Positions 25,404 through 34,214 of a stretch of DNA of 41,251 nt are shown in pieces. This DNA is from an uncultured Alphaproteobacteria bacterium. GTDB lineage: Bacteria > Pseudomonadota > Alphaproteobacteria > HIMB59 > GCA-002718135. Both the position numbers and the translations under genes were made by a program. The notes beneath the pieces are model-generated. The model saw only the letters and a program-made list of their open reading frames with translations, searched no databases and was not told the DNA's origin. The stretch spans positions 1 through 41,251 of the forward strand of contig CACBPV010000010.1 in NCBI GenBank assembly GCA_902541215.1, written 5' to 3'. Within the stretch, counting starts at the first letter, position 1. Each line of letters begins with the position of its first letter.

Positions 25404-26003
25404 ATGGAGCAATCCCCAATAGATAAATTAATTAATGATATTTCAAAACTTCCAGGGTTAGGAAGAAGATCGGCGCAAAGAATTGCTCTTTTTTTATTAA
25501 AAAATAAAGATAAAAATCTATCTCCTTTAATTGAGAGTTTAAACTTATCTTATAATAAAATTATTGAGTGCTCAGAATGTGGAAATATAGATATGGTAAA
25601 TCCATGTAATATTTGTGCAAATCCCAAAAGGGATAAAGTAACAATTTGTGTTGTTGAGGATGTGTCAGATTTGTGGACATTAGAAAAAGTAGGATTTTAT
25701 CGTGGCCTCTATAATGTTTTAGGTGGTTCATTATCAGCGATTCAAGGTATAGGAACTGATGAATTGAAAATAGAACATCTACTAAAGAGGATTGAAACAA
25801 ACAATGTTAAAGAAATTATTCTTGCCTTAAGTACAACTATGGAAGGACAAACAACATCTTTTGTAATTGCAGATAAACTAGAAAAATTTAAAGACCTAAA
25901 TGTAACAAGACTTGCACAAGGAATCCCTATGGGCGGAGAAGTACACTACTTAGATGAAAACACATTAAATACAGCATTCCAATCTAGAAAAAAAATTACT
26001 TAA
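25404..26003 (+). CDS. recR: Recombination protein RecR
   Basis: This is a 199-aa protein for RecF-pathway gap repair. It has a helix-hairpin-helix (L-P-G-L-G-R-R-S-A-Q-R) at 16-26, a zinc site Cys56/59/68/71, and a Toprim domain with V-V-E-D-V-S-D and the T-M-E-G-Q-T-T segment. It is full length. RecR forms a ring that loads RecA with RecO. It is tightly packed between ybaB and def. Confidence 0.95.
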   Translation: MEQSPIDKLINDISKLPGLGRRSAQRIALFLLKNKDKNLSPLIESLNLSYNKIIECSECGNIDMVNPCNICANPKRDKVTICVVEDVSDLWTLEKVGFYRGLYNVLGGSLSAIQGIGTDELKIEHLLKRIETNNVKEIILALSTTMEGQTTSFVIADKLEKFKDLNVTRLAQGIPMGGEVHYLDENTLNTAFQSRKKIT

Positions 26004-26009
26004 ATAAAA

Positions 26010-26519
26010 ATGGATAAATTGCTTTACGTACCAAATCCACTATTACGCCAAAAAGCAGATAAAATTCAGTCTGTTGGAATTAAGGAAAAAGAAATTGCCA
26101 AAAAAATGATGCAAATAATGATAAAAGCACCAGGTGTAGGTTTAGCAGCAAATCAAATTGGAGTTCTAAAACAAATTGTGACTATATTTTTTGTAGATCA
26201 AGAGACTAAAAAAGAAACACAATATACATTATTTAACCCAAATATTATTTCTTACTCTCAAGAAAATATTGTTATGGAAGAGGGTTGTTTATCTCTTCCT
26301 GAACAATTTGCAGAAATAGAGAGACCTCAAAATATAGTAGTCGAGTACTTAGATGAAAATAACAAACAAATAACAAAAGAAGTGAGTGGAGTAGAATCAA
26401 GAATATTACAACATGAAATTGATCATCTTTCTGGAAAGTTATTTGTAGATTATCTTTCTTCATTAAAAAGGAATATAATGATCAAAAAAGTACAAAAATT
26501 TTTAAAAAACAAAAAATAA
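26010..26519 (+). CDS. def: Peptide deformylase
   Basis: This 169-aa metalloenzyme removes the N-formyl group from nascent proteins. All three family motifs are intact: G-V-G-L-A-A-N-Q-I at 42-50, E-G-C-L-S-L-P at 91-97 (metal ligand Cys93) and Q-H-E-I-D-H-L at 134-140 (His135 and His139 ligands, Glu136 catalytic). It acts together with fmt, whose start codon overlaps its last base. Confidence 0.96.
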   Translation: MDKLLYVPNPLLRQKADKIQSVGIKEKEIAKKMMQIMIKAPGVGLAANQIGVLKQIVTIFFVDQETKKETQYTLFNPNIISYSQENIVMEEGCLSLPEQFAEIERPQNIVVEYLDENNKQITKEVSGVESRILQHEIDHLSGKLFVDYLSSLKRNIMIKKVQKFLKNKK

Positions 26520-27442
26520 TGAATAATAAGAAAATAATTTTCATGGGTTCGCCAAAAATAGCCTCTGATTATCTTGAGGCTTTAATTAAAAGTAATTTCA
26601 TAATTTCCGCAGTATTTTCACAACCCCCAAAAAAGAAATCTAGAGGAATGAAAATAATTGAATCTGAAGTTCATCAACTTGCTAATACAAATAACATTGA
26701 AGTTTTTTGTCCAAATATATTCGATAAAAATACTATTGAGACGGTGAAAAAATTAAATCCTGATTTAATTATTGTTATGGCATACGGTAAAATCTTGCCA
26801 AAAGATATTTTAGATTTACCACCATTTGGTTGTATTAATATCCATGTTTCTTTGTTGCCTAGATGGAGGGGTGCAGCCCCAATAGAGCATTCTTTAATCA
26901 ATGGTGATAAAGAGACTGGTATATCAATAATACAGCTAATCGAAAAATTAGATGCTGGACCAATTATTAATCAAAAAAAAGTAGATATAGAAGATGATTG
27001 TAATAAAAATGAATTAAGTCAAAAATTAACAGAGTTTGGAATCAAATTATTACTGGAAACTATTCCCCTTATATTTGATAAAAAAATTACCTATTCTGAT
27101 CAGGATGATAATGATGCAACATATGCAAATAAAATTTCTTCACTAAACAGAAAAATTAATTTTAATAAATCTGTAAATGAAGTTTTAAATCTTATAAGAG
27201 CTCATTCTCCTAAACCTGGTGCTTGGTTTACTATACAAAATGAAAGAATTAAGATCATTAAAGCAAGAAAATCAAACTCTAACGGTAATGCATCGACAAT
27301 TCTTAACAAGACCTTTGATATTGGTTGCAATGACGGAAGTATTGAACCACTAATTTTACAAAGAGAAGGCAAAAATGCTATTTCTAAAGATGATTTTCTT
27401 CGAGGTTATAGCTTTAACATTAATGATATAATAAATGCCTAA
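26519..27442 (+). CDS. fmt: Methionyl-tRNA formyltransferase
   Basis: This 307-aa enzyme formylates initiator Met-tRNA with 10-formyl-THF. The catalytic core shows N107, H109 and the S-L-L-P-R-W-R-G-A-A-P-I loop from 111, with D145 in L-D-A-G-P-I. The C-terminal tRNA-binding domain follows (R-A-H-S-P-K-P-G-A-W). It is adjacent to def, the functional partner, and its last 8 bp overlap truA. Confidence 0.96.
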   Translation: MNNKKIIFMGSPKIASDYLEALIKSNFIISAVFSQPPKKKSRGMKIIESEVHQLANTNNIEVFCPNIFDKNTIETVKKLNPDLIIVMAYGKILPKDILDLPPFGCINIHVSLLPRWRGAAPIEHSLINGDKETGISIIQLIEKLDAGPIINQKKVDIEDDCNKNELSQKLTEFGIKLLLETIPLIFDKKITYSDQDDNDATYANKISSLNRKINFNKSVNEVLNLIRAHSPKPGAWFTIQNERIKIIKARKSNSNGNASTILNKTFDIGCNDGSIEPLILQREGKNAISKDDFLRGYSFNINDIINA

Positions 27443-28169
27443 CTACAAGATAATATTAGAATATGACGGGACTAATTATGTTGGTTGGCAACGTCAAGAA
27501 AATGGTCTTTCCATTCAGCAATTGGTTGAAGAGGCAATAGAAAAACTATCAAAACAAAAAATAACACTTTTTGGAGCTGGTCGAACAGATGCAGGCGTTC
27601 ATGCAAGAGGACAGGTAGCTAATTTTGAATTAAAGCAACATTTTGATACTGATACTATTAGAGATGGTATTAATCATTATCTAAGACCCCAACCCATATC
27701 TATTTTACATGCTGAAGAAGTAGATAAAGATTTTAATTCAAGATTTTCAGCAAAATTGAGATGGTATGAATACAAGATCTTAAATAGAAGATCACCAATT
27801 ACGTTAGAGCAAAACAAAGTTTGGTGTGTACATAAAAAAATAGATGCTGAAAAAATAATAAAACAATCACAACAATTTATAGGCAAATTTGATTTGTCTG
27901 CTTTTAGGTCAATAAATTGCCAATCAAAATCACCAATTAAATCTATTAATTCACTAGATATAAATTTTAATCATTATGAAATAAATTTTTTAATATCAGC
28001 TAAATCCTTTTTACATTCTCAAGTTAGAATCATGGTCGGTACACTGGTTGATATAGGACTTAGCAAAATAGAAAAATCTATTTCAGAAATTATTCAATCC
28101 AAAAAAAGAGAATATGCAGGAGTTACTGCGCCACCTGAAGGATTGTATTTATTGAAAATAGATTATTAG
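27435..28169 (+). CDS. truA: tRNA pseudouridine(38-40) synthase
   Basis: This is a 244-aa pseudouridine synthase acting on the anticodon arm of many tRNAs. The catalytic Asp52 sits in G-A-G-R-T-D-A-G-V-H-A-R-G-Q; the F-L-H-S-Q-V-R-I-M-V-G motif and the C-terminal A-P-P-E-G-L-Y-L are typical. It is the last gene of the plus-strand series from ffs and dnaX, and its stop overlaps the convergent CIA30-like gene by 4 bp. Confidence 0.95.
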   Translation: MPNYKIILEYDGTNYVGWQRQENGLSIQQLVEEAIEKLSKQKITLFGAGRTDAGVHARGQVANFELKQHFDTDTIRDGINHYLRPQPISILHAEEVDKDFNSRFSAKLRWYEYKILNRRSPITLEQNKVWCVHKKIDAEKIIKQSQQFIGKFDLSAFRSINCQSKSPIKSINSLDINFNHYEINFLISAKSFLHSQVRIMVGTLVDIGLSKIEKSISEIIQSKKREYAGVTAPPEGLYLLKIDY

Positions 28170-28729
28170 TAAAAGCCAATCTCTGATAAACAAATATCAG
28201 CTTGAAAATCTTTAAATCCAGCAACCAGACCTAATGTCTTGATATTCTGACCAACTAATTTTTTAGGTTGATATGCATTTGATTTTTTAAATTCACTAAA
28301 GGGTGCTTTTATTACTTCCCACTCAGAATTAGTGTTAAAACTATACTTATAATATTGCCATGGAGCCATCGTCAGAGCGGTTCTTACATGAATTGAATAC
28401 TCTTCATTATTACCAAACACTTTAAAATAAACACCCTCAAACTCTTCTGTTGATATTGAAGGTTTTAATTGATTTCTTATTTGAATAAAGCCACCGTTAT
28501 TTTCAGTCGTGACATCTCCTGTCATATGATAACAATTAACATCATTAATTTTTGATATGATAGCTTTACCCTGGGATAATCCACCCATTACTCCATCGGT
28601 AAAAAAAGCCCAATTTTGACCTTGAGAAGAAATTCCAGGCGATTCTAAGTTATCAAGTATCATTTTATTTTGAGATTGAAGATTGAATGAAAAAAATAAA
28701 ATAAAAATAAAAATTATTAAATTTCTCAA
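28166..28729 (-). CDS. CIA30-family protein with signal peptide
   Basis: This is a 187-aa protein. Residues 1-19 form a signal peptide (M-R-N-L-I-I-F, ending F-N-L-Q-S-Q). The remainder matches the complex I intermediate-associated protein 30 (CIA30) beta-sandwich family: W-x-F-F-T-D-G-V-M-G-G-L-S near 41-53, N-N-G-G-F-I-Q-I-R, and the closing I-K-T-L-G-L-V-A-G. In mitochondria CIA30 is an assembly factor, but the bacterial exported forms have no established role and may bind carbohydrate. It overlaps the DUF1289 gene by 4 bp, so the two are co-translated. Confidence 0.83.
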   Translation of the reverse strand: MRNLIIFIFILFFSFNLQSQNKMILDNLESPGISSQGQNWAFFTDGVMGGLSQGKAIISKINDVNCYHMTGDVTTENNGGFIQIRNQLKPSISTEEFEGVYFKVFGNNEEYSIHVRTALTMAPWQYYKYSFNTNSEWEVIKAPFSEFKKSNAYQPKKLVGQNIKTLGLVAGFKDFQADICLSEIGFY

Positions 28730-28998
28730 TTTTTACGATTTTCTGCTAATTTTTTCTTAATAAGAGATAAACCTGTTTCAACCTTAGATTTATAAGATTC
28801 TTCAAATGCCTCTAACTGCCAATCTGATAATCTAGATTTTAGTTCAGATAAATTATTTTGTTTCCATTCATTTGAAGTATTTTCATCTTTCCAAATATCT
28901 TTCTCTTCATTAGTTCTTCCACAGCCGTAGCAATAACCTGAGATTGGGTCAGTTTTACATACGCTAATGCAAGGCGAAATTACTTTGTTCTGTTCCAT
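28726..28998 (-). CDS. DUF1289 cysteine-motif protein
   Basis: This is a 90-aa protein from the ATG at 28998; an in-frame ATG 12 bp upstream would add only M-Y-I-I. Residues 8-30 carry P-C-I-S-V-C-K and Y-C-Y-G-C-G-R-T, the four-cysteine signature of DUF1289, a short probable metal- or Fe-S-binding module, followed by W-K and a charged helical tail. The function is not established. It is co-transcribed with the CIA30-like gene and divergent from the PLP enzyme gene. Confidence 0.85.
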   Translation of the reverse strand: MEQNKVISPCISVCKTDPISGYCYGCGRTNEEKDIWKDENTSNEWKQNNLSELKSRLSDWQLEAFEESYKSKVETGLSLIKKKLAENRKN

Positions 28999-29059
28999 GA
29001 TAATATACATATATTTTTTTTTAGTTTATTCCATTAAAACGATATAAAACTTTAAAATT

Positions 29060-30025
29060 ATGACTGATTTTAGCTATTTAAATGTTGATAATGCTTATAA
29101 ATTAATCAATCAAAAAGTAACAAAAACTCCTTTAGTAACTAATGATTATATAAATAATCTTTTAGAAGCAGAAATTTATTTTAAACTTGAAAATTTACAA
29201 AATACTGGATCATTTAAACTGCGTGGAGCTACACATAAAATTACAAAATTGAATGAAAATGTAAAAGATTCAGGTGTAGTGGCATATTCATCAGGTAATC
29301 ATGCACAAGCTGTTGCTTATGCATCTATGATTAATAGCATTAGTGCAAAGATAATAATGCCTAAAACTGCACCTGAAATAAAAATTGAAAACACAAAAAA
29401 TTATGGAGCAGAGGTAATATTATATGACACTTACTTTCAAAGTAGAGAAGAGATAGGAAATGAAATTCAAAAGAAGGATAATAGAGCTTTAATTAAACCC
29501 TATGATGATGAAGATATAATTGCTGGTCAGGGAACTGCAGCTATCGAAATTGTAAATGATTTGAAAGAGCAATCAATTGAACCTGATCTGTATTTATGTT
29601 GTTGTGGAGGCGGAGGGCTTATTGCAGGAACATCAACATACTTAAAATATATTTACCCAAATATAAAATCATATTCTGTAGAGCCTGAAGAATTTGATGA
29701 CACAAAAAGATCTTTAGAAGCTGGTAAACTAATTAAAAATAAAAAAAATGCTAAATCTTTTTGTGATGCACTATTGGCACCACAACCTGGTAATATAACT
29801 TTTCAAATTAATTCAAATAATCTTGAAGGAGGGTTAAGTGTTTCTGATGAAGAAGTAACAAAAACTATAATTTTGCTAGCTGAACAACTTAAAATAGTTG
29901 TGGAGCCAGGAGGAGCAGTTGCAGCTGCAGCAGCATTAAATAATAAAATTGATGTTAAAAATAAAAAAATTATAGTTATGATTTCTGGCGGTAATATCGA
30001 TCTAAGTTTATTTAATACTTTATAA
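29060..30025 (+). CDS. Threonine/serine dehydratase-like PLP enzyme
   Basis: This is a 321-aa fold-type II PLP enzyme. Lys53 in S-F-K-L-R-G-A forms the Schiff base, S-S-G-N-H-A-Q follows near 80, a glycine loop C-C-G-G-G-G-L-I-A-G binds the phosphate, and S-G-G-N-I-D lies near the end. There is no C-terminal ACT regulatory domain, so it is of the catabolic threonine dehydratase, serine racemase or hydroxyaspartate ammonia-lyase type rather than biosynthetic IlvA. Which substrate it prefers cannot be told from the motifs. Its stop codon overlaps the pepP start by 1 bp. Confidence 0.88.
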   Translation: MTDFSYLNVDNAYKLINQKVTKTPLVTNDYINNLLEAEIYFKLENLQNTGSFKLRGATHKITKLNENVKDSGVVAYSSGNHAQAVAYASMINSISAKIIMPKTAPEIKIENTKNYGAEVILYDTYFQSREEIGNEIQKKDNRALIKPYDDEDIIAGQGTAAIEIVNDLKEQSIEPDLYLCCCGGGGLIAGTSTYLKYIYPNIKSYSVEPEEFDDTKRSLEAGKLIKNKKNAKSFCDALLAPQPGNITFQINSNNLEGGLSVSDEEVTKTIILLAEQLKIVVEPGGAVAAAAALNNKIDVKNKKIIVMISGGNIDLSLFNTL

Positions 30026-31788
30026 TGAATCAATCAAATTTAAAAAAATTACAAAATCTATTAAAAGAAAAAGATACCGATATTTTTGTCATTAATAGAA
30101 GTGATGAATATTTAAATGAGTATATTTCCCCAAATGCAGAAAGATTAAATTTTATAACAAACTTTTCTGGTTCAGCAGGAAGAGCAATTATAACACCAAC
30201 AGATGCCTTCTTGTATGTTGATGGAAGATATACTTTTCAAGCAAATACTCAAATTAACGCCAAAGAGATTCAAGCAAAACACCTAAATAGCTTTTGGACA
30301 GATTTAGAAAAAATTTTATTAGAAGAAGAATATAAAATTGCATTAGATCCAACTCTTCATTCAATTATAGAAATTGAAAAAGTGGTTAAAATGTTAGAGA
30401 ATTCAAAATCTCAACTTGAACTAATAGATAAAAATTTTGTCGATTTAATATGGGAAAATCAACCAAAAACACACTATACAGATATATTTGATCATCCAAC
30501 AAGTTTTGCTGGACAGAGCAGAAGTGAGAAATTAGATATCTTAAAAAAATTTTTAGATCAAAATGAAATTGATCATTACTTTGTTTCTGGGCTTGATAAT
30601 ATTGCTTGGCTATTAAATTTAAGAGCAGATGATATAAAATATACACCGTTGCTTTATTCTTATCTTCTAATTTCAAAAAATAATAAACACTCTTTGTACA
30701 TTAAAGAGTCTTCAATGCCAGAAATTCTAAAAAAAGAAATCGAAACACTAATAAATATTAATAATATTGAAAATATCGGATCTATTTTTAATAACATTAA
30801 TTCATCCGGATCAATTGGTTTAGATTTTAATTCCACTACTTTTTATTTTTTAGATCTTTTAAGAAAACAAAAAATAAATACCAAAAATTTAGCAAATCCA
30901 TGTATTTTGTTAAAAGCTATCAAAAATGAAACTGAACTTGATGGGGCAAAAAAAGCACATATAAGAGATGGTGTTAGTATTACCAAATATATTTATTGGT
31001 TAAAAAATATCATGGATCCCAAATCAAATGATGAAATAAGTGTTGCACATCATTTAGAAAATCTGCGAAGAAAAAATGAATTATTTCATTCTCTATCTTT
31101 TGATACAATATCAGCAATTGATCAAAATGCAGCCCTTCCTCATTACCGTGTTACTGAAGAAGGAAAATCATCTTTCTCAGATAATAATATTTATCTTGTT
31201 GACTCAGGAGGGCAATATTTTGATGGAACAACCGATATAACAAGAACTATAATTTTAGGTGAAGCAACAACAGAACAAAAAGATAGATTTACAAGAGTTC
31301 TTAAAGGTCATATTGCATTATCAAATCATGTTTTCGCAAAGGGAACAAAAGGAACTGATATTGATTATCTAGCAAGAAAAAGTCTACAAGAAATTAATTT
31401 AGATTATGATCATGGTACCGGTCACGGTATAGGAAGTTTTTTGAGTGTCCATGAAGCCCCACAACGTATTGCAAAAAAATCAATGTTTGATAGCGTTGAG
31501 TTACTTCCAGGAATGATTTTATCCAATGAACCTGGATACTATAAAGAAAATGAATATGGTATAAGAACAGAAAATTTAGTCGTAATAAAAGAGAATAATG
31601 ATAAGAAATTATATTTTGAAAACATCTCGTGGTGTCCAATAGATTTGGATCTTATTGAGAGTAGCATGCTTAATCAAATTGAAATACATTGGCTAAATAA
31701 ATATCATAAAAAGGTGTATGAAAAATTGCACATGTACCTTGATAATCAAGAAAGAGATTGGCTCAAAAAGGTAACTTCTGAAGTTTAG
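30025..31788 (+). CDS. pepP: Xaa-Pro aminopeptidase (aminopeptidase P, M24B)
   Basis: This 587-aa metallopeptidase is of the long three-domain form: two creatinase-like N-terminal domains (about 1-310), then the pita-bread catalytic domain. Ligands are visible in D-S-G-G-Q-Y-F-D-G-T-T-D-I-T-R, H-G-T-G-H-G-I-G, N-E-P-G-Y-Y and R-T-E-N-L. It removes N-terminal residues before proline. It is followed by a hairpin terminator 3 bp after the stop. The gene symbol is by function; the long form differs in length from E. coli PepP. Confidence 0.9.
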   Translation: MNQSNLKKLQNLLKEKDTDIFVINRSDEYLNEYISPNAERLNFITNFSGSAGRAIITPTDAFLYVDGRYTFQANTQINAKEIQAKHLNSFWTDLEKILLEEEYKIALDPTLHSIIEIEKVVKMLENSKSQLELIDKNFVDLIWENQPKTHYTDIFDHPTSFAGQSRSEKLDILKKFLDQNEIDHYFVSGLDNIAWLLNLRADDIKYTPLLYSYLLISKNNKHSLYIKESSMPEILKKEIETLININNIENIGSIFNNINSSGSIGLDFNSTTFYFLDLLRKQKINTKNLANPCILLKAIKNETELDGAKKAHIRDGVSITKYIYWLKNIMDPKSNDEISVAHHLENLRRKNELFHSLSFDTISAIDQNAALPHYRVTEEGKSSFSDNNIYLVDSGGQYFDGTTDITRTIILGEATTEQKDRFTRVLKGHIALSNHVFAKGTKGTDIDYLARKSLQEINLDYDHGTGHGIGSFLSVHEAPQRIAKKSMFDSVELLPGMILSNEPGYYKENEYGIRTENLVVIKENNDKKLYFENISWCPIDLDLIESSMLNQIEIHWLNKYHKKVYEKLHMYLDNQERDWLKKVTSEV

Positions 31789-31790
31789 TT

Positions 31791-31815
31791 AAAGCCGCCA
31801 ATTATGCGGCTTTCT
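31791..31815. terminator. Bidirectional intrinsic terminator
   Basis: AAAGCCGC (31791-31798) and GCGGCTTT (31806-31813) form a perfect 8-bp stem with a 7-nt loop. It lies 2 bp after the pepP stop on the plus strand, and on the minus strand it contains the last codons and stop of the 58-aa gene. The A and T ends give a short U run on both strands, so it can serve both convergent genes. It is one of the few GC-rich hairpins in the window. Confidence 0.8.
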
Positions 31816-31978
31816 TATTGATATCAAATTCAGTTTTTAGGAGATGCTTATCTAATTCAATTTTCCATTCTTTTCCGTATTCAGATTTGAAATATTTAAC
31901 TAAATCCTCATCATTATTGTAGTTTTTGTCGCTTAAATCCTCGTAAACTTTGTTAAAAAAGTTAAAAACATTAATCAT
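31802..31978 (-). CDS. Small conserved-looking hypothetical protein (58 aa)
   Basis: A 58-codon frame has ATG at 31978 and TAA at 31802-31804, with a good ribosome-binding site (AAAGGA, 7 nt before the ATG). The product is charged and helix-prone, rich in Lys, Asp, Glu, Phe and Tyr, with no membrane segment or signal and a K-K-A-A end. It is not a family I can name. Support comes from the ribosome-binding site, codon use like its neighbours and the terminator hairpin embedded at its stop. The 200 bp upstream (31979-32181) contains no other gene that I can see. Confidence 0.75.
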   Translation of the reverse strand: MINVFNFFNKVYEDLSDKNYNNDEDLVKYFKSEYGKEWKIELDKHLLKTEFDINKKAA

Positions 31979-32181
31979 TATTCATTCCTTTCAATTATAG
32001 AAATAGTAATTATTCTATGCAATCAAAGTATAAAAATATGAATTTTAATATGCAAAAAATGCATATATAAATATTTTAAAATTTAAATGTACTTAAATTA
32101 TTTAATAATAATTAAAATTAATTGTTCCTGATTGACTTTGTACATTAATACTTCATAGATTCTATAATATTATAACTTTCA

Positions 32182-33285
32182 ATGATAATAATTTTAACAC
32201 AATGTTTTCCATCTAGAGTAGGGGGAATTGAAACACTGATGTATGACATAGCATTAAATTTAAGTCATAAACACGATGTAAAAGTTTTAGCTGACCAACA
32301 AAACAGTGCTAAAGATTTAGAATTTGATAAAAACAATAAAAATTTTTCAATATTAAGATTTAAGGGTTTTAAATTTTTAAGAAAAAGGAATAAATTTAAT
32401 CAACTTAAAAATATTTGTTCTTCAAATAATATTGAAGTAGTTATCACTGATAGCTGGAAAAGTCTTGAGTTACCAATTAATTTTTTAAAAGAAAAAAAAA
32501 TCCCAATTATTAGTCTTGTTCATGGAAACGAAATAATAATCAAAAACGATAATCATCATAAACGAATAAAGAAAGTTTTAGAATTAGCAAACGCATTGGT
32601 GGTCAATTCATCATATACTAAAAACTTACTTTCAAAAATAAGTGAAAACTTTAAAAAAATTGAGGTTATTTATCCAGGTGTGAAATCTACTAAGAATATT
32701 ATAGAACAAGTAATAGATTTAGATGATAGTTATCCAACGTTGCTTACTCTTGCCAGACTAGAAAAAAGAAAAGGACATTCGTATATTCTTAAATCTATTT
32801 TTAATTTAAAAAAAATTTATCCAAATATTCAATATATAATTGCTGGTGAAGGTGATCAGTTAGAGAATATAAAGAAAGAAATAAAAAATTATAATCTAGA
32901 ATCAAATGTGAAGTTAGTTGGAACAATAAATGAAAATCAAAAAAAATTCATTTTTTCTAAGACTGATATTATGATCATGCCGACAATAGATGAAACTCAT
33001 GCAAATTCTATTGAAGGTTTTGGAATCGCCTACATTGAAGCAGCACAATATGGAATTCCTTCAATTGCCTCAAATGTTGGAGGCACTCCTGAAGCTGTAT
33101 TGCATAATAAAACAGGTCTAATTATTAATAATTTTAATGAATTAGATGAATCAATTAAGAATTTAGTTGAGAACAAACAAAATAGAATTGAATTAGGACA
33201 AAATGCAAAAAATAGAGCAGAAAATGAATTAATCTGGGAAAAACAAGTAATAAAATACAATAAGTTAATAGATGATATTCAATGA
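32182..33285 (+). CDS. GT4 family glycosyltransferase
   Basis: This is a 367-aa GT-B fold transferase. The N-terminal domain opens with T-Q-C-F-P-S-R-V-G-G-I-E-T. The C-terminal GT4 domain has L-A-R-L-E-K-R-K-G-H, G-E-G-D-Q and the donor-binding E-G-F-G-I-A-Y-I-E-A, then G-G-T-P-E-A-V. It is a retaining transferase of the kind that builds LPS core, capsule or glycolipid. It overlaps the following reductase gene by 4 bp, so the two are co-translated. Acceptor and donor are unknown. Confidence 0.88.
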   Translation: MIIILTQCFPSRVGGIETLMYDIALNLSHKHDVKVLADQQNSAKDLEFDKNNKNFSILRFKGFKFLRKRNKFNQLKNICSSNNIEVVITDSWKSLELPINFLKEKKIPIISLVHGNEIIIKNDNHHKRIKKVLELANALVVNSSYTKNLLSKISENFKKIEVIYPGVKSTKNIIEQVIDLDDSYPTLLTLARLEKRKGHSYILKSIFNLKKIYPNIQYIIAGEGDQLENIKKEIKNYNLESNVKLVGTINENQKKFIFSKTDIMIMPTIDETHANSIEGFGIAYIEAAQYGIPSIASNVGGTPEAVLHNKTGLIINNFNELDESIKNLVENKQNRIELGQNAKNRAENELIWEKQVIKYNKLIDDIQ

Positions 33286-34214
33286 CTATTTTATTTCATA
33301 ACACAACTTTTGATAAAATTGATGTTTGGAAAAAAACAATAAAAAAATATTTTAAAAATGAAAAAATAATTTCTATAAAAGATTATAAAAATTTTCATGA
33401 TGTAAATTGTGCAATTATTTGGAATTTACCAGATAATATTCTTTCAAGACTAAAAAATCTCCAAGTTATTTTCTCTATGGGTGCTGGAGTAGATCACATT
33501 CTAAAACTTAAAAATTATAATAAAAAAATTCCCATAATCAGAATAAAAGATGAAGAAATGGGTGAGAGAATTGCTAATTATTCTTTAGCTCAAATACTAA
33601 ATTATCAATTAAATTTTAAAATTTTTCAAAATTCTCAAATCAAACAATACTGGTCTGGAGAAAGGACACCAATTGATAATAAAAATTTAACAGTAGGTAT
33701 TTTAGGTCTAGGCTTTCTTGGAAATCATATTGCAAAATTACTAAATAAATTAAATTATAATGTTATTGCATATAAAAAAAATCAAGGAAAAGTAAAAAAT
33801 GTAAAAATATATACGGGTAAAAAAATTATAAGTTTTATTAAAAGTTCTGATGTTATTATTTCTATTCTACCATCAACACTTCAAACAAATAACATAATAG
33901 ATAAAAAGTTTTTAAAGAATATGAAAAAAAATTCTTGTTTAATAAATATAGGCAGAGGAAATGCAATTGAAGAGAAAGATCTTCTAAATCATTTAAAGAA
34001 AAACAAAAATTTTTATGCTTATTTAGATGTCTTTAAAGATGAACCTTTAAAATCAAGTAGTCAATTTTGGAAACTGCCAAATGTAACTATTACTCCACAC
34101 GTTGCAGGTGTAACAGCTATAGAGTCATCTGTTAAATATATGTACTCCAAATATAAAAAACTAAAAAAAAATAAAAATATAAAATCAGATGTTAATCCAT
34201 CTGATGGATATTAA
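33282..34214 (+). CDS. ghrA: D-2-hydroxyacid dehydrogenase, GhrA-like
   Basis: This 310-aa NAD(P)-dependent dehydrogenase is close in pattern to glyoxylate/hydroxypyruvate reductase A. It has M-G-A-G-V-D-H-I near 67-74, a Rossmann motif G-I-L-G-L-G-F-L-G-N, the catalytic Arg in N-I-G-R-G-N, Glu in D-E-P-L and His in T-P-H-V-A-G. It would reduce glyoxylate or hydroxypyruvate. Coupling by overlap to a glycosyltransferase is unusual and may reflect only compact packing. The stop overlaps convergent dapE by 4 bp. Confidence 0.83.
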   Translation: MTILFHNTTFDKIDVWKKTIKKYFKNEKIISIKDYKNFHDVNCAIIWNLPDNILSRLKNLQVIFSMGAGVDHILKLKNYNKKIPIIRIKDEEMGERIANYSLAQILNYQLNFKIFQNSQIKQYWSGERTPIDNKNLTVGILGLGFLGNHIAKLLNKLNYNVIAYKKNQGKVKNVKIYTGKKIISFIKSSDVIISILPSTLQTNNIIDKKFLKNMKKNSCLINIGRGNAIEEKDLLNHLKKNKNFYAYLDVFKDEPLKSSSQFWKLPNVTITPHVAGVTAIESSVKYMYSKYKKLKKNKNIKSDVNPSDGY

